Assembly (NCBI RefSeq): GCF_002205895.1
Contig: NZ_NJDE01000002.1
Coordinates: 186,001-250,000, forward strand
Source: Saccharibacillus sp. O23
Lineage (GTDB): Bacteria > Bacillota > Bacilli > Paenibacillales > Paenibacillaceae
Length of the DNA: 64,000 nt
Reading direction: 5' to 3'
Part shown: piece by piece, positions 55,241-63,349 of the stretch
Layout of the letters: every line of letters begins with the position of its first letter
Numbering within the stretch: position 1 is the stretch's first letter
Program-made: the position numbers and the translations under genes
The notes under the pieces: model-generated
Seen by the model: the letters and a program-made list of their open reading frames with translations, nothing else
Databases searched by the model: none
What the model was told of the DNA's origin: nothing

Positions 55241-56462
55241 ATCATCAGCCGCGGCGACGGCACGACGAACAGCACGTTTACGTACGACGAACTGGATCGG
55301 ATTATCACCAGCTCCGAAGGTTCCGAGACGTACACCTACGACGGCAAAGGCAACCGGCTGACGCTGCAATCCAGCATCCAGATGCCGCATAAAGACAACG
55401 TGGATTACACGTACAATCAGGCGGAGCAGCTGGGCAAAGTCGTACGCAATCAGACTTCGGTGAGCTACAAGTACAACGGCGACGGCCTGATGACCGAGCG
55501 CAGCGTGACGAAGAACGGACAAGCGACGACGACGCGTTATTATTACGACGGCATGAACATCATCGCCGAAGGGTCGGTCGCGGCGAACGGGACCGTGACG
55601 TTCAAAGCTCGCTACGTGCGCGGAGCGCAGCTGATTTACCGCGAAGACGCCAACAACCAGAAAGCGTACTACCTGCACAACGGTCACGGCGACGTTACGG
55701 CGCTGCTCAAAGCTGACGGTACGGTACTGAACCGCTACACCTACGATATCTGGGGCAACCCGCTGACGTCGGATGTGCAGGTGGAGAACCCGTTCGGGTA
55801 TTCGGGCGAATTCTGGGACGGCGATACGGGACTGCAATACCTGAGAAGCCGATGGTATGATCCGAGTATCGGGCGGTTTATTCAGGAGGATACATTCGAA
55901 GGGTATGTGAACCGGCCGAGCAGTTTGAATCCGTATACGTATGTGGAGAATAATCCATTAACCTACATTGATCCAAGTGGTGAATTTTTAGATACTTTAT
56001 ATGATATTGCATCTGCTGTATATGATACTTACGAGTTCATTAAGGACCCTTCTAAAGAAAATGCGGGGTATTTAGCAGTAGATGTAGTGTCAGCTCTTGT
56101 TCCAGGAGTCCCAAGTGCAAGTGGAGCTTTACGAGCAACTAAGGCTGCATAAAAGAAAGCAACTAAATCGTCGAAGAGTACAGGCAGAAGCGGTAAACAG
56201 ACAAGATTGAAGGACATAGCAAAGGATGATAAAGTTTCATCAGCTTTAAAGGGAGAGATCAAGCGTGATATAAATCAAATAAAAAGAAAAAAACGATCAA
56301 CTGTTCGAGTTCCTCAAGGCCATGTATTAGCTCATAGAAGAGGAAAAGAGGCTCGAAAAGGAAATGGTTATGCTGACAGTGATTTGCAAGTGGTAAAAAG
56401 TCATAAAACTCAACATAAATATGATAATAACGGAAAAAAAAGATGAGGAGTGAAACACTTAT

Positions 56463-56837
56463 ATGGATACACGTGAGTTGGAGGCAATGGTAAGCCGACC
56501 AGCTGATGTAAGATATAAGTACTTCGTCAAGAGAGTCGTAGATGAAGAAATTGTCTGGGGACTTTTTGAAGACGGTTGGATGACTACACAAGATGAAAAA
56601 GGAAATCGATTAGTTCCTTTTTGGCCTAAAAAAGAATTTGCTAAACACTGTGCAATTAATGATTGGCAAAATGGAACACCTAAGTCTATAGATTTATATG
56701 AATTTATAGAAACTTTTTTGCCGGACATGTACCAAAAAGGGTATAAAGCTTCTATTTTTTATAATAATGAAGATTCGATTGTAATAAAAATGGAACGTTT
56801 GTTGGCAGATTTAGAAACAGAATTAGAGAAATACTAG
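56463..56837 (+). CDS. DUF2750-like predicted immunity protein of cassette 4
   Basis: 124 residues, ATG 12 bases after GAGGAG, 16 bp after the toxin stop. WGLFEDGWMTTQDEKGN, PFWPKKEFAKHCAINDW and SIDLYEFIETFLPDM follow the DUF2750 pattern, a family often found next to polymorphic toxins. Intact although its toxin is interrupted; it should act in the cytoplasm by binding the tip. Confidence 0.75.
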   Translation: MDTRELEAMVSRPADVRYKYFVKRVVDEEIVWGLFEDGWMTTQDEKGNRLVPFWPKKEFAKHCAINDWQNGTPKSIDLYEFIETFLPDMYQKGYKASIFYNNEDSIVIKMERLLADLETELEKY

Positions 56838-56846
56838 TTGCAAAAC

Positions 56847-56886
56847 GAGTTGTCTAAGTTGCGTTATGTATCAGACAACTCTTTTT
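56847..56886 (+). terminator. Terminator after the DUF2750-like gene
   Basis: GAGTTGTCT and AGACAACTC arms, then five T. Confidence 0.85.
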
Positions 56887-56910
56887 GTTGTTTACAAACT
56901 CAGATTCTAG

Positions 56911-57030
56911 GGCGTGTACGCAAACTTATTTAAGCCAGAGTCGAATTGAAATTAAAGCTAAAAAAAACTTGAACATGCTCGCTGTCTTGTCGTAACGAGT
57001 CGCTAGGCGTCGGCAGTTTTTCATCTTATG
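56911..57030 (-). mobile_element. Remnant of an IS5-type transposase 3' end
   Basis: On the minus strand the sequence reads KNCRRLATRYDKTASMFKFF, then LALISIRLWLK and a stop, the usual last residues of IS5/IS427-group transposases. Outward of the stop lies GGGCGTGTACGCAAACTTA, a plausible terminal inverted repeat. Upstream the frame is soon broken by a stop, and the rest of the element is missing. It lies between cassettes 4 and 5. Confidence 0.6.
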
Positions 57031-57111
57031 ACGAATTGTCAATTCAAATGCAACGATCTACTTAAAGGCATCTGTATAAGTTGAAGATGCTGTTCAAAGA
57101 ATTCTCCGAAA

Positions 57112-57158
57112 GAAACCTCTTTTTCAATAATTATTGAAAAGTGAGGTTTTCTTTTTTT
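57112..57158 (+). terminator. Terminator before cassette 5
   Basis: AAACCTC/GAGGTTT and TTTTCAA/TTGAAAA pairings followed by seven T; the same type as at 51711 and 60596. Confidence 0.7.
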
Positions 57159-57167
57159 GTAACTCTT

Positions 57168-58292
57168 TACTATTATAACAGGGAGAACATCATCGCCGAA
57201 GGTACGGTAGCGGCGGATGGCAGCGTCACATTCAAAGCGCGCTATGTGCGTGGTGCGCAGCTTATCTACCGTGAAGACGCCAACCGCCGGTCGAAGCGGA
57301 ACGCTTCAATCCGCTTCGACAACCAGAAAGCGTACTATCTGCACAACGGCCACGGCGACGTCACCGCACTGCTCAAAGCCGACGGTACAGTGCTGAACCG
57401 CTACACCTACGATATCTGGGGCAACCCGCTGACGTCGGATGTGCAGGTGGAGAACCCGTTCGGGTACTCGGGCGAGTTCTGGGACGGCGACACCGGACTG
57501 CAATATCTGAGAAGCCGTTGGTATGATCCGAGTATCGGGCGGTTTATTCAGGAGGATACGTTCGAAGGCTACGTGAATCGGCCGAGCAGTTTGAATCCGT
57601 ATACGTATGTGGAGAATAATCCGCTGAAGTACGTGGATCCTAACGGTTACGCTGGTCAATATGTACTTGGAGACAAAGAGTATGGAAATTATGCTCATAC
57701 AGCTCTTCAAAAGATATTCAAATCTGTAAACCTTTTCGTTAATCCTAACATTGCTTTTACGGAACAATCTGTAACGTATGACAACGGGGGAAAAGGTAGA
57801 CTAGATTTTGCTTTACACAAAGGAAACGATCAATATGAAATTTATGAGTTAAAAACGGTCAAATGGCAAACTGGAGATCTTCATCAACAGGGAGTTCAGC
57901 AGTTAGAAGGATATGTTGATGCCATTAACACTAATGGATTTCGTGGTGAGGCTGATGCGTCTGCGCGAAAAGGAACTAGCTGGAATCCTGACTATTTCAC
58001 TATACCGGATCCCTATGATAACGATTTACTTATAAGATACTATACGCATGCTAATGATCCCGGAATGATTTATTATGGGAATGTACAGAGAAAACCTAAA
58101 AAGGGACCAGTTGTAGTTCCTACTACTGAGGAACAACCCTCTACATTTTGGGAAAAGTTTTTGGACACATTTAAATATCGGGAACTGCCCGGTCCAGATG
58201 GACTACCTCCAATAGGAGATTTAAAAAAGCAGCAAGAAGGAGGATGGTTCCCAATCCCAGTCCCCAGCTTCAGAGGGTTTAGGTTTAGTTAA
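57168..58292 (+). pseudogene. Orphan RHS cassette with PD-(D/E)XK-like nuclease tip (cassette 5)
   Basis: The frame is uninterrupted, but it begins inside a YD repeat (NIIAEGTVAADGSVTF) right after a terminator, with no ribosome site; the nearest in-frame start would be a GTG inside that terminator, so it is likely silent. It carries a 12-codon palindrome at 57285, the RHS core to KYVDPNGYAGQY, then a tip of about 200 residues without a Hint domain. GRLDFAL followed by YEIYELKTVKWQ and QQLEGYVDAIN fits the D-(E)xK pattern of restriction-fold nuclease toxins. The end is Pro-rich. Confidence 0.72.
57285..57320. repeat. 36-bp in-frame palindromic insert, copy 2
   Basis: Twelve codons (RRSKRNASIRFD) inserted between two Asn codons of DANNQK; empty sites exist at 49995 and 55650. 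The stem is GTCGAAGCGGA...TCCGCTTCGAC: its outer pair is G:C where copy 1 has A:T, so pairing is kept. Confidence 0.75.
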
Positions 58293-58326
58293 AACGCAAA
58301 ATAAACTGTAGATTAGGGAGGAAACT

Positions 58327-59049
58327 ATGAAGTTAAGTCAAGCAATTAAAACCAAATTCGTTCCTGAAATTGAGCGAATGGGGTTCGAGTACATGGGGCA
58401 GGAGGGCGAATTTATTTTTGAACGCAAAATTGATTATGTAAAAGAAAGAATAACAATCGATAAAAGCGATTGGAATTCAAACTGTCTTCGTATCGAATTT
58501 ATTACTAAGGGAGCCTCAATCAATGGTAATTCATTGATTGGAAGAAAGTCTGAAGAATGGTTTCAGTATGAGAACAAGGAAGATGTCCCAAACCTGATCG
58601 AAAAGTTTGTGGAAATCGCACGGAATCATGGATTGAAATGGTTTGAAGAAAATCGTCCGCATGAAGTGCCCTTAGAGAAAAATATTTTAGAAACAAAATT
58701 CACTTCAATTATTGAACCGTTTATTCAAAAGCACAAAATCGATCTTGACTGTACAGATTCCCTGCAATTTCTTCATCAACAGTTAGTTGAGAAAAAAATT
58801 CATAATAACGATTTCATAGCTGTTGTGTATGTAGTGGGAGAAATAATTATTCGTAAGTTAGGAGGGATGTGGGACTATAACGAGTTGAACGAGCCATTAG
58901 TTAGAAACCTAGGCGGAAAATCAGGTTTTGAGAAAAATATTCATAAACTTATTAAACGGTATGAAAAAGAATTTTATGGTTTTACATTAATGGAAACTTT
59001 TGATACATGGGCTTCCACAGTAGAGAATATCCGAAAAAATAAAGCGTGA
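58327..59049 (+). CDS. Predicted immunity protein of cassette 5
   Basis: 240 residues, ATG after GGAGGA, 34 bp after the toxin stop. It opens LSQAIKTKFVPEIERMGFEYMG, similar in pattern to the gene at 59501 (LSQHLKLIITPFLNNKGFK), suggesting one family, perhaps related to DUF4304-type proteins. It is AT-rich, soluble and charged. Immunity to the nuclease tip is inferred from position. Confidence 0.68.
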   Translation: MKLSQAIKTKFVPEIERMGFEYMGQEGEFIFERKIDYVKERITIDKSDWNSNCLRIEFITKGASINGNSLIGRKSEEWFQYENKEDVPNLIEKFVEIARNHGLKWFEENRPHEVPLEKNILETKFTSIIEPFIQKHKIDLDCTDSLQFLHQQLVEKKIHNNDFIAVVYVVGEIIIRKLGGMWDYNELNEPLVRNLGGKSGFEKNIHKLIKRYEKEFYGFTLMETFDTWASTVENIRKNKA

Positions 59050-59106
59050 ACCCATTCAGAACGGAGAGTAGCACTCAGATTGAAAATTTATTGAATAAAT
59101 AACTCA

Positions 59107-59147
59107 AAAGAACCAGAAACCTGATCAGGTTTCTAGTTCTTTTTTTA
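59107..59147 (+). terminator. Terminator after the cassette 5 immunity gene
   Basis: AAGAACCAGAAACC and GGTTTCTAGTTCTT with a single mismatch and a short loop, then seven T. Confidence 0.85.
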
Positions 59148-59405
59148 TCTTAGTCCTAAAAATCTGTCGCCATTCAAATACATCAAATGTTTGGGTTGGT
59201 TTCTGAACCAAACTTCGGTTTCCCAAGCAAGGTCATCCGAATATTTTTTAAATTTTGCTATGTCAGGGAAAGCAGTCACGAATACGAGACCAGCTGTACA
59301 TTTTTCAAACATTTTTTCCAACTCGTATTTGCGCTTATTGGAAATAGGGCCATGCGAAATCACCTTTACCATTACCAGTTCCGCGCCCACGTATCTCGTT
59401 TTTCA
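59145..59405 (-). pseudogene. C-terminal remnant of a BsuBI/PstI-type restriction endonuclease
   Basis: About 80 codons on the minus strand read VGAELVMVKVISHGPISNKR, CTAGLVFVTAFPDIAKFKKY and AWETEVWFRNQP, ending LNGDRFLGLR. This agrees with my memory of the conserved C-terminus of the BsuBI/PstI family (HGPI, TAFPD, WETEVW, FNGDRFLG). The frame has a stop just upstream and the rest of the enzyme and any methyltransferase are absent. It seems to be debris of a restriction-modification system. Confidence 0.6.
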
Positions 59406-59446
59406 TTCCATAAAATTTTTATTGAGGTATCAAAATGAATGACTGA

Positions 59447-59482
59447 ATTATTATATCCCACGCAACCGTGGGATATAATAAT
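59447..59482. promoter_or_regulatory. Perfect 16-bp inverted repeat with 4-base loop
   Basis: ATTATATCCCACG and CGTGGGATATAAT (with three further paired bases outside) face each other around CAAC. It ends 18 bp before the start codon at 59501 and next to the restriction enzyme remnant. It could be an operator, a terminator or an element end. Confidence 0.5.
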
Positions 59483-59500
59483 TTTAAAAGGAGCGAGAAA

Positions 59501-60250
59501 ATGAGAACATTAAGCCAACACTTGAAACTTATCATAACCCCTTTTTTAAATAACAAAGGGTTTAAAATTCAAAAAAAAGAAACTTCCACCATATGGACAT
59601 ACGTTAAAGTTCACGAAAAAAGAGATCAAATTATACAAATTTCTCAGAGCAATTACGACAAGAATTCAATTAGGTTTTATGCTTATGTAGAAGGATTAAA
59701 TGAAGAAAAAATGGGGGGTAAGTTTATATATTACAAAAATGAAGAAGAGCTTGAGAACATTTTGAAAAATTTTATTTCAATTTTTGAAACCAATGTGTTT
59801 CCTTATCTTGATCAAAAGTCCAATGAGATCGTTTATGGGCCTTCTCTAAAACTTGCTAAGAAACTTTTAGTTTCGTACAAAAACATAGCTCAAGAGTTTA
59901 TAAATATGTACAATCTAAATCTAGACAACGGTGAAGAAATAATAGATTTTTTGCAGGACTTTCTTTATATTAAGAAAAAACAAAGTGAGCTTCCGACAGA
60001 AGCAAATATGGAGTCTGTTTGTGCAACATTAATGAGCCTTTTGGAGTACTACTATGAATTTGAACTGACTTTAGATGAATATACAAAAAGTCCTTTTCTT
60101 AAAAAAATAGGAGATAATGAAGAAGTTTTCTTATTCCCGCTGAATTTAGTTTATACTTACTGGAATAAAATGGATAATAATGAGGATTTATTAATGAATG
60201 TTTGGAATGATATTAATCAAAGAAGTGGAATAAAACGAATAGATGAGTAG
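59501..60250 (+). CDS. Immunity-like hypothetical protein
   Basis: 249 residues from ATG 59501, chosen because AAGGAGCG precedes it; the frame is open a little further upstream. It is AT-rich, with LSQHLKLIITPFLNNKGFKI at the start and a helical acidic C-terminal half. It resembles the immunity protein at 58327 in its opening and length, so it may be an orphan immunity gene that lost its toxin. Confidence 0.6.
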   Translation: MRTLSQHLKLIITPFLNNKGFKIQKKETSTIWTYVKVHEKRDQIIQISQSNYDKNSIRFYAYVEGLNEEKMGGKFIYYKNEEELENILKNFISIFETNVFPYLDQKSNEIVYGPSLKLAKKLLVSYKNIAQEFINMYNLNLDNGEEIIDFLQDFLYIKKKQSELPTEANMESVCATLMSLLEYYYEFELTLDEYTKSPFLKKIGDNEEVFLFPLNLVYTYWNKMDNNEDLLMNVWNDINQRSGIKRIDE

Positions 60251-60291
60251 AGTGACGGATTGTAAAATGAAGTATAACATCTTGAATGGAA

Positions 60292-60474
60292 TAAAAAAGT
60301 TCTCATTTTAAAATTGTTGCAGATTCAAGCGAAAAATCAAAGCTGGATATTTATTTGAGATCAGAGTATGGACAAATGGGTTTTGACTTGTTTGCAAAAA
60401 AATTATTTAAGATAGCAGCTTTAGGAGTAGAAGTGACCTTCCGTATTTTGTCATTTGGTTTGGTTGAAGAATAA
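60292..60474 (+). pseudogene. Fragment of a further small gene
   Basis: An open stretch without start codon or ribosome site encodes FKIVADSSEKSKLDIYLRSE, GQMGFDLFAKKLFKIAALGV and FRILSFGLVEE, ending TAA at 60472. It looks like the C-terminal part of an immunity-type protein whose front is lost. Confidence 0.4.
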
Positions 60475-60595
60475 AATATTAAAAATTAAGTACCATAATA
60501 AAACTTATTCCTCTTTACAATTGCAAAGGGAAGCGCAACGATTTCATCTAAAAGCAATCATAAAATTCAAAAGTATTTTTTAAAATCCTCTTAAG

Positions 60596-60640
60596 AAAAC
60601 CGTCTTTTCAGTGAAGCTTAAAAAGAGGTTTTCTTTTTTA
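60596..60640 (+). terminator. Terminator before cassette 6
   Basis: AGAAAACC / GGTTTTCT arms, an AT-rich middle and six T; same type as 51711 and 57112. Confidence 0.7.
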
Positions 60641-60649
60641 TGAGTCTAA

Positions 60650-62017
60650 ATGTTATGGGAAAAAGCACATTATAAAATCAATCATAATGCGTACAGTAAT
60701 ACAACGCAGGCGATTCAAGCAGCTCGAATACAAGACCCAACAGGTAGATATCCGACTGCTCTAAGCCGACGGACCGCGTTGAAGCACTACACTCATGATA
60801 TCTCAGGCAACCCGCTGACGTCGGATGTGCAGGTGGAGAACCCGTTCGGGTATTCGGGCGAATTCTGGGACGGCGATACCGGGCTGCAATACCTGAGAAG
60901 CCGGTGGTATGATCCGAGTATCGGGCGGTTTATTCAGAGGATACGTTCGAAGGGTATGTGAACCGGCCAAGCAGCTTGAATCCGTATACGTATGTCGAGA
61001 ATGATCCGCTGAAGTATCTCGATCCTTACGGCTACGCGCCGCAGTGGCTTCAGAACACCTGGAGCGCGGTTAAAAAAGGAACGAAAGCCGCTGCGGACTT
61101 CCTGGTCATCGACGATATCAAGACACTGACCAGTTCGCAGTCTTCGACCATCGACAAGGTTATCGCGGGAGCGAGTTTAATCCCGGCAGGCAAGATCATC
61201 AAGGGTGGAAAGTTGGTCGTGAAGCTGGCGAAAGCGGGAGATAAAGCATCCGACGCTTCCAAAGCGACTAAGGCCGTTACGAAAGCCTGCAACTGCTTCA
61301 CGGCAGGAACAAAGGTCAAGACCGATCAAGGCGACAAGAACATCGAAGACGTGCAGATCGGTGATCGAGTACTGTCGCAAGACGACAACACCGGCGAAGA
61401 AGCGTACAAAACGGTTACGGCGACGTTCAACCACGAAACGGACGAGATCTATCGTATTCATGTTGGCGGTCAGGTGATCGAATCTACGTATAACCATCCG
61501 TTCTGGGTTGTGGGCAAAGGTTGGGTCTTCGTCAAAGACCTGAAACCGGGCGATCTGCTGGAACAGAGCGACGGGAAGATACTTGAAGTCGGCAGTATCG
61601 AGATTCAGCAGCGTCAGGCGACTGTTTACAATATGACGGTGGATGGTTTCCATACGTATTTTGTAAGTAGTTTAGGGATTTGGGTTCATAACTCAGAATG
61701 TGAATTATATCTTAATGAAGCCTTACGTAGACAAGGCTTAACTCAAACACCAGACGGGCTTGACGAAAGTTGGTCAAGAAATGGATATGACTATCAAGTA
61801 AGAGCACACGAAGTCGATCCTCGATATGATAAAGAAGGAATCATATATAGAGTTGCTCGACGCAAACAAGGTTTAAATGAGAAAAAAACAAGGTCATGGA
61901 TGGGAATATTTGGATCCTTCTGATCAGTGGCATCATACAAGTACTTTAAAGCGCAGTAACAGTACTTATAATGAAAAAGCTGCGGCCGACACACACATAC
62001 AAGTTCCACGTAATTGA
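60650..62017 (+). pseudogene. Orphan RHS-core/Hint/toxin cassette with two frameshifts (cassette 6)
   Basis: It begins with the same 150 bp as cassette 2, then the RHS core, where one G is missing (60936 region, CAGAGG for CAGGAGG) and the frame breaks. From MNRPSSLNPY onward it is nearly identical to the expressed gene through the linker and Hint domain (CNCFTAGTKVKT to VHN). Then a new tip starts: LNEALRRQGLTQTPDGLDES, YQVRAHEVDPRYD, YRVARRKQG. An extra A in an A run near 61885 shifts the frame; corrected, it continues GHGWEYLDPSDQWHHTSTLK and ends AADTHIQVPRN at TGA 62015. The tip resembles known RHS tips (possibly the type 30 group). Confidence 0.75.
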
Positions 62018-62031
62018 GAGGAGGAGCACTA

Positions 62032-62400
62032 ATTCAAGAACAACAAATCAAAGAGGAATTGGATAAGATAAACAATTATCTTAGGAGGAATCCGTTTTTT
62101 TATTTGGAAATATCGGATTTTTCGAGATGGGAATTAAACTTGGTAGGTGGAAAGAGTTTAACTTATGCGCATGAATTAAGAATCATATTTAAGGAAGTTT
62201 CGTTTGTATCTTTACCTATGGATTGGGAGGTAGATGTTTCAGCTCTTGGGATAGCTTTAGCGGAGGGGAAAGAAGAATGTGAGATTAATTTAAAATATCA
62301 AATTGAAATAGGAAATTATATTTTTAAATTATTTCCTAAAGGATATGACGATAAAATAGAATTCATTATTATTGCAAAGGAGGTTTTTGCCTCTTTTTAA
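62032..62400 (+). CDS. Predicted immunity protein of cassette 6, non-standard start
   Basis: About 122 residues. The strong AGGAGG at 62019-62024 is correctly spaced from an ATT codon at 62032, not from an ATG or GTG; an upstream in-frame TTG at 62014 overlaps that ribosome site and is unlikely. Either ATT is used or the start has mutated. The protein (SDFSRWELNLVGGKSLTYAH, VSLPMDWEVDVSALGIALAE) is acidic and AT-rich. The family is not recognised. Confidence 0.6.
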   Translation: MQEQQIKEELDKINNYLRRNPFFYLEISDFSRWELNLVGGKSLTYAHELRIIFKEVSFVSLPMDWEVDVSALGIALAEGKEECEINLKYQIEIGNYIFKLFPKGYDDKIEFIIIAKEVFASF

Positions 62401-62746
62401 AATGTGAATATTTAACTTCAATTAACTTTTACTAGGGATTATAAAGATTGTATGCACAAACCTCAAAAGACCGATAGTAAAGAAATTTGTATATGCATAG
62501 TGGACTTAGTACTGTGAAGGCATATAAGAATCTGCTGAGTTAGGCCCCCCAGTCGCCAATCCCTTGGGTACAGCGGTTGGGGGTCCCGCGTTAAGCGACA
62601 ACAGCTACACGAATACGTCCAACTATCTAGCTCTGTTCACCGCCGGTAGTTAAAAGGATGATGTTTCGTACATTTGTACGACCTGAGCAAGCACACGGAG
62701 AAAAAGGTCAGATCATAAAGAATGTATTTTAGTAAGGGGCGAAACA
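62401..62746. other. Intergenic stretch between cassette 6 and the next gene
   Basis: About 345 bp with no convincing gene. It contains the third hairpin element (62544-62601) and a small palindrome TCGTACA-TT-TGTACGA at 62666-62681. The part around 62600-62650 could be decayed coding sequence. Confidence 0.5.
62544..62601. repeat. Hairpin element, copy 3
   Basis: Arms CCCCCAGTCGC and GCGGTTGGGGG (9 of 11 paired), loop with CCC/GGG, tail CGCGTTAAGCGA. Stem bases differ from copies 1 and 2 on both sides, so pairing is retained while sequence is not. Confidence 0.6.
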
Positions 62747-63121
62747 TTGCTGCATATTGATAAAGGATGTTTAGTAAGATTGAATAAAGCAGGTTTTATT
62801 AGACCGTACTCAGGTGATGGTCCTTCCCCATATGATTTTTACGATTTTAACGGGAATGAGTGGTCTTTAGGGGGTCAATTGACAAAACAAAGTAGTATTT
62901 TAGCTCCGCGCGAAGTCTATGAACAAGGAACGTTATTACCAACAATCACAGATTTAATGAATTGGCTAGAAAATGAAGGCTTTATGTTTTCGATTACTTT
63001 TAACGGTAATGGTTACAGAGTGATGGCACAAGATAAAGGTGGAACGGAATATAAAGGTAAGGGCGGTACCTTGCCATATGCATTAACCTCAATCGTCGAA
63101 AAATTGTTACTAAGTAGATAG
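62747..63121 (+). CDS. Immunity-like hypothetical protein, 124 aa
   Basis: TTG start, seven bases after AAGGGG. The protein is soluble with VRLNKAGFIRPYSGDGPSPY, LTKQSSILAPREVYEQGTLL and FSITFNGNGYRVMAQDKGG. It is AT-rich like the other immunity genes and ends in front of a terminator. No toxin fragment adjoins it. The family is not recognised. Confidence 0.58.
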   Translation: MLHIDKGCLVRLNKAGFIRPYSGDGPSPYDFYDFNGNEWSLGGQLTKQSSILAPREVYEQGTLLPTITDLMNWLENEGFMFSITFNGNGYRVMAQDKGGTEYKGKGGTLPYALTSIVEKLLLSR

Positions 63122-63131
63122 CTAGAAGTAG

Positions 63132-63168
63132 AAGACCTTGTCGGCAAGAGCCTTCAAGGTCTTTCTTT
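63132..63168 (+). terminator. Terminator after the 62747 gene
   Basis: AAGACCTTG and CAAGGTCTT arms, then TTCTTTT. Confidence 0.75.
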
Positions 63169-63349
63169 TCCTCTACCCAGTGCCGAATTGATCGGGCAGA
63201 ACATTCAAAGAGGGGCAACGAAAGTGAAAGGTTTACGGTTGGAAAAGAATAATCAAGTTCCTAATGGTGAAGCTCTAGTCAATCCGCTATGGATGTATGC
63301 AATGATTCCGTTTGACAGGTGTTGAGCAGAAGGGAAGCGGGGATACATG
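63169..63349 (+). other. Short open fragment of unknown origin
   Basis: About 180 bp. A stretch without stop encodes AELIGQNIQRGATKVKGLRL and NPLWMYAMIPFDRC up to a TGA near 63322, but no start or ribosome site is present. It may be the tail of a lost gene. Confidence 0.3.

Larger units (their letters stand above)
54421..56446 (+). pseudogene. Broken RHS/toxin cassette with Ntox8-like tip (cassette 4)
   Basis: The longest stored copy: it matches the expressed gene from about its nucleotide 48900 (YNKLGAMTEKLYPDLTK) through the RHS core. It is cut by a hairpin element at 54639 that brings a stop, by another at 54844, and carries a 12-codon palindrome at 55205. After the core it diverges (FLDTLYDIASAVYDTYEFIK), has no Hint domain, and stops at TAA 56150-56152. 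The frame then continues to TGA 56444 with VRVPQGHVLAHRRGKEARKG and SHKTQHKYD, which resembles the polymorphic toxin type 8 (Ntox8) tip, a predicted RNase. Promoterless and probably silent. Confidence 0.75.

Noticed and set aside
54896-56152. Independent gene starting at TTG 54896
   Set aside because: The TTG lies inside an inserted hairpin element; upstream sequence is the same YD repeat gene, so this is part of a broken cassette.
57141-57170. GTG at 57141 as a true start of cassette 5
   Set aside because: It falls inside a terminator stem and has no ribosome site; homology to the RHS gene begins about 27 bp later.
59187-59442. Two overlapping plus-strand open frames of 83 codons
   Set aside because: They are opposite the restriction-enzyme-like fragment, which has the recognisable conserved residues; they lack ribosome sites.
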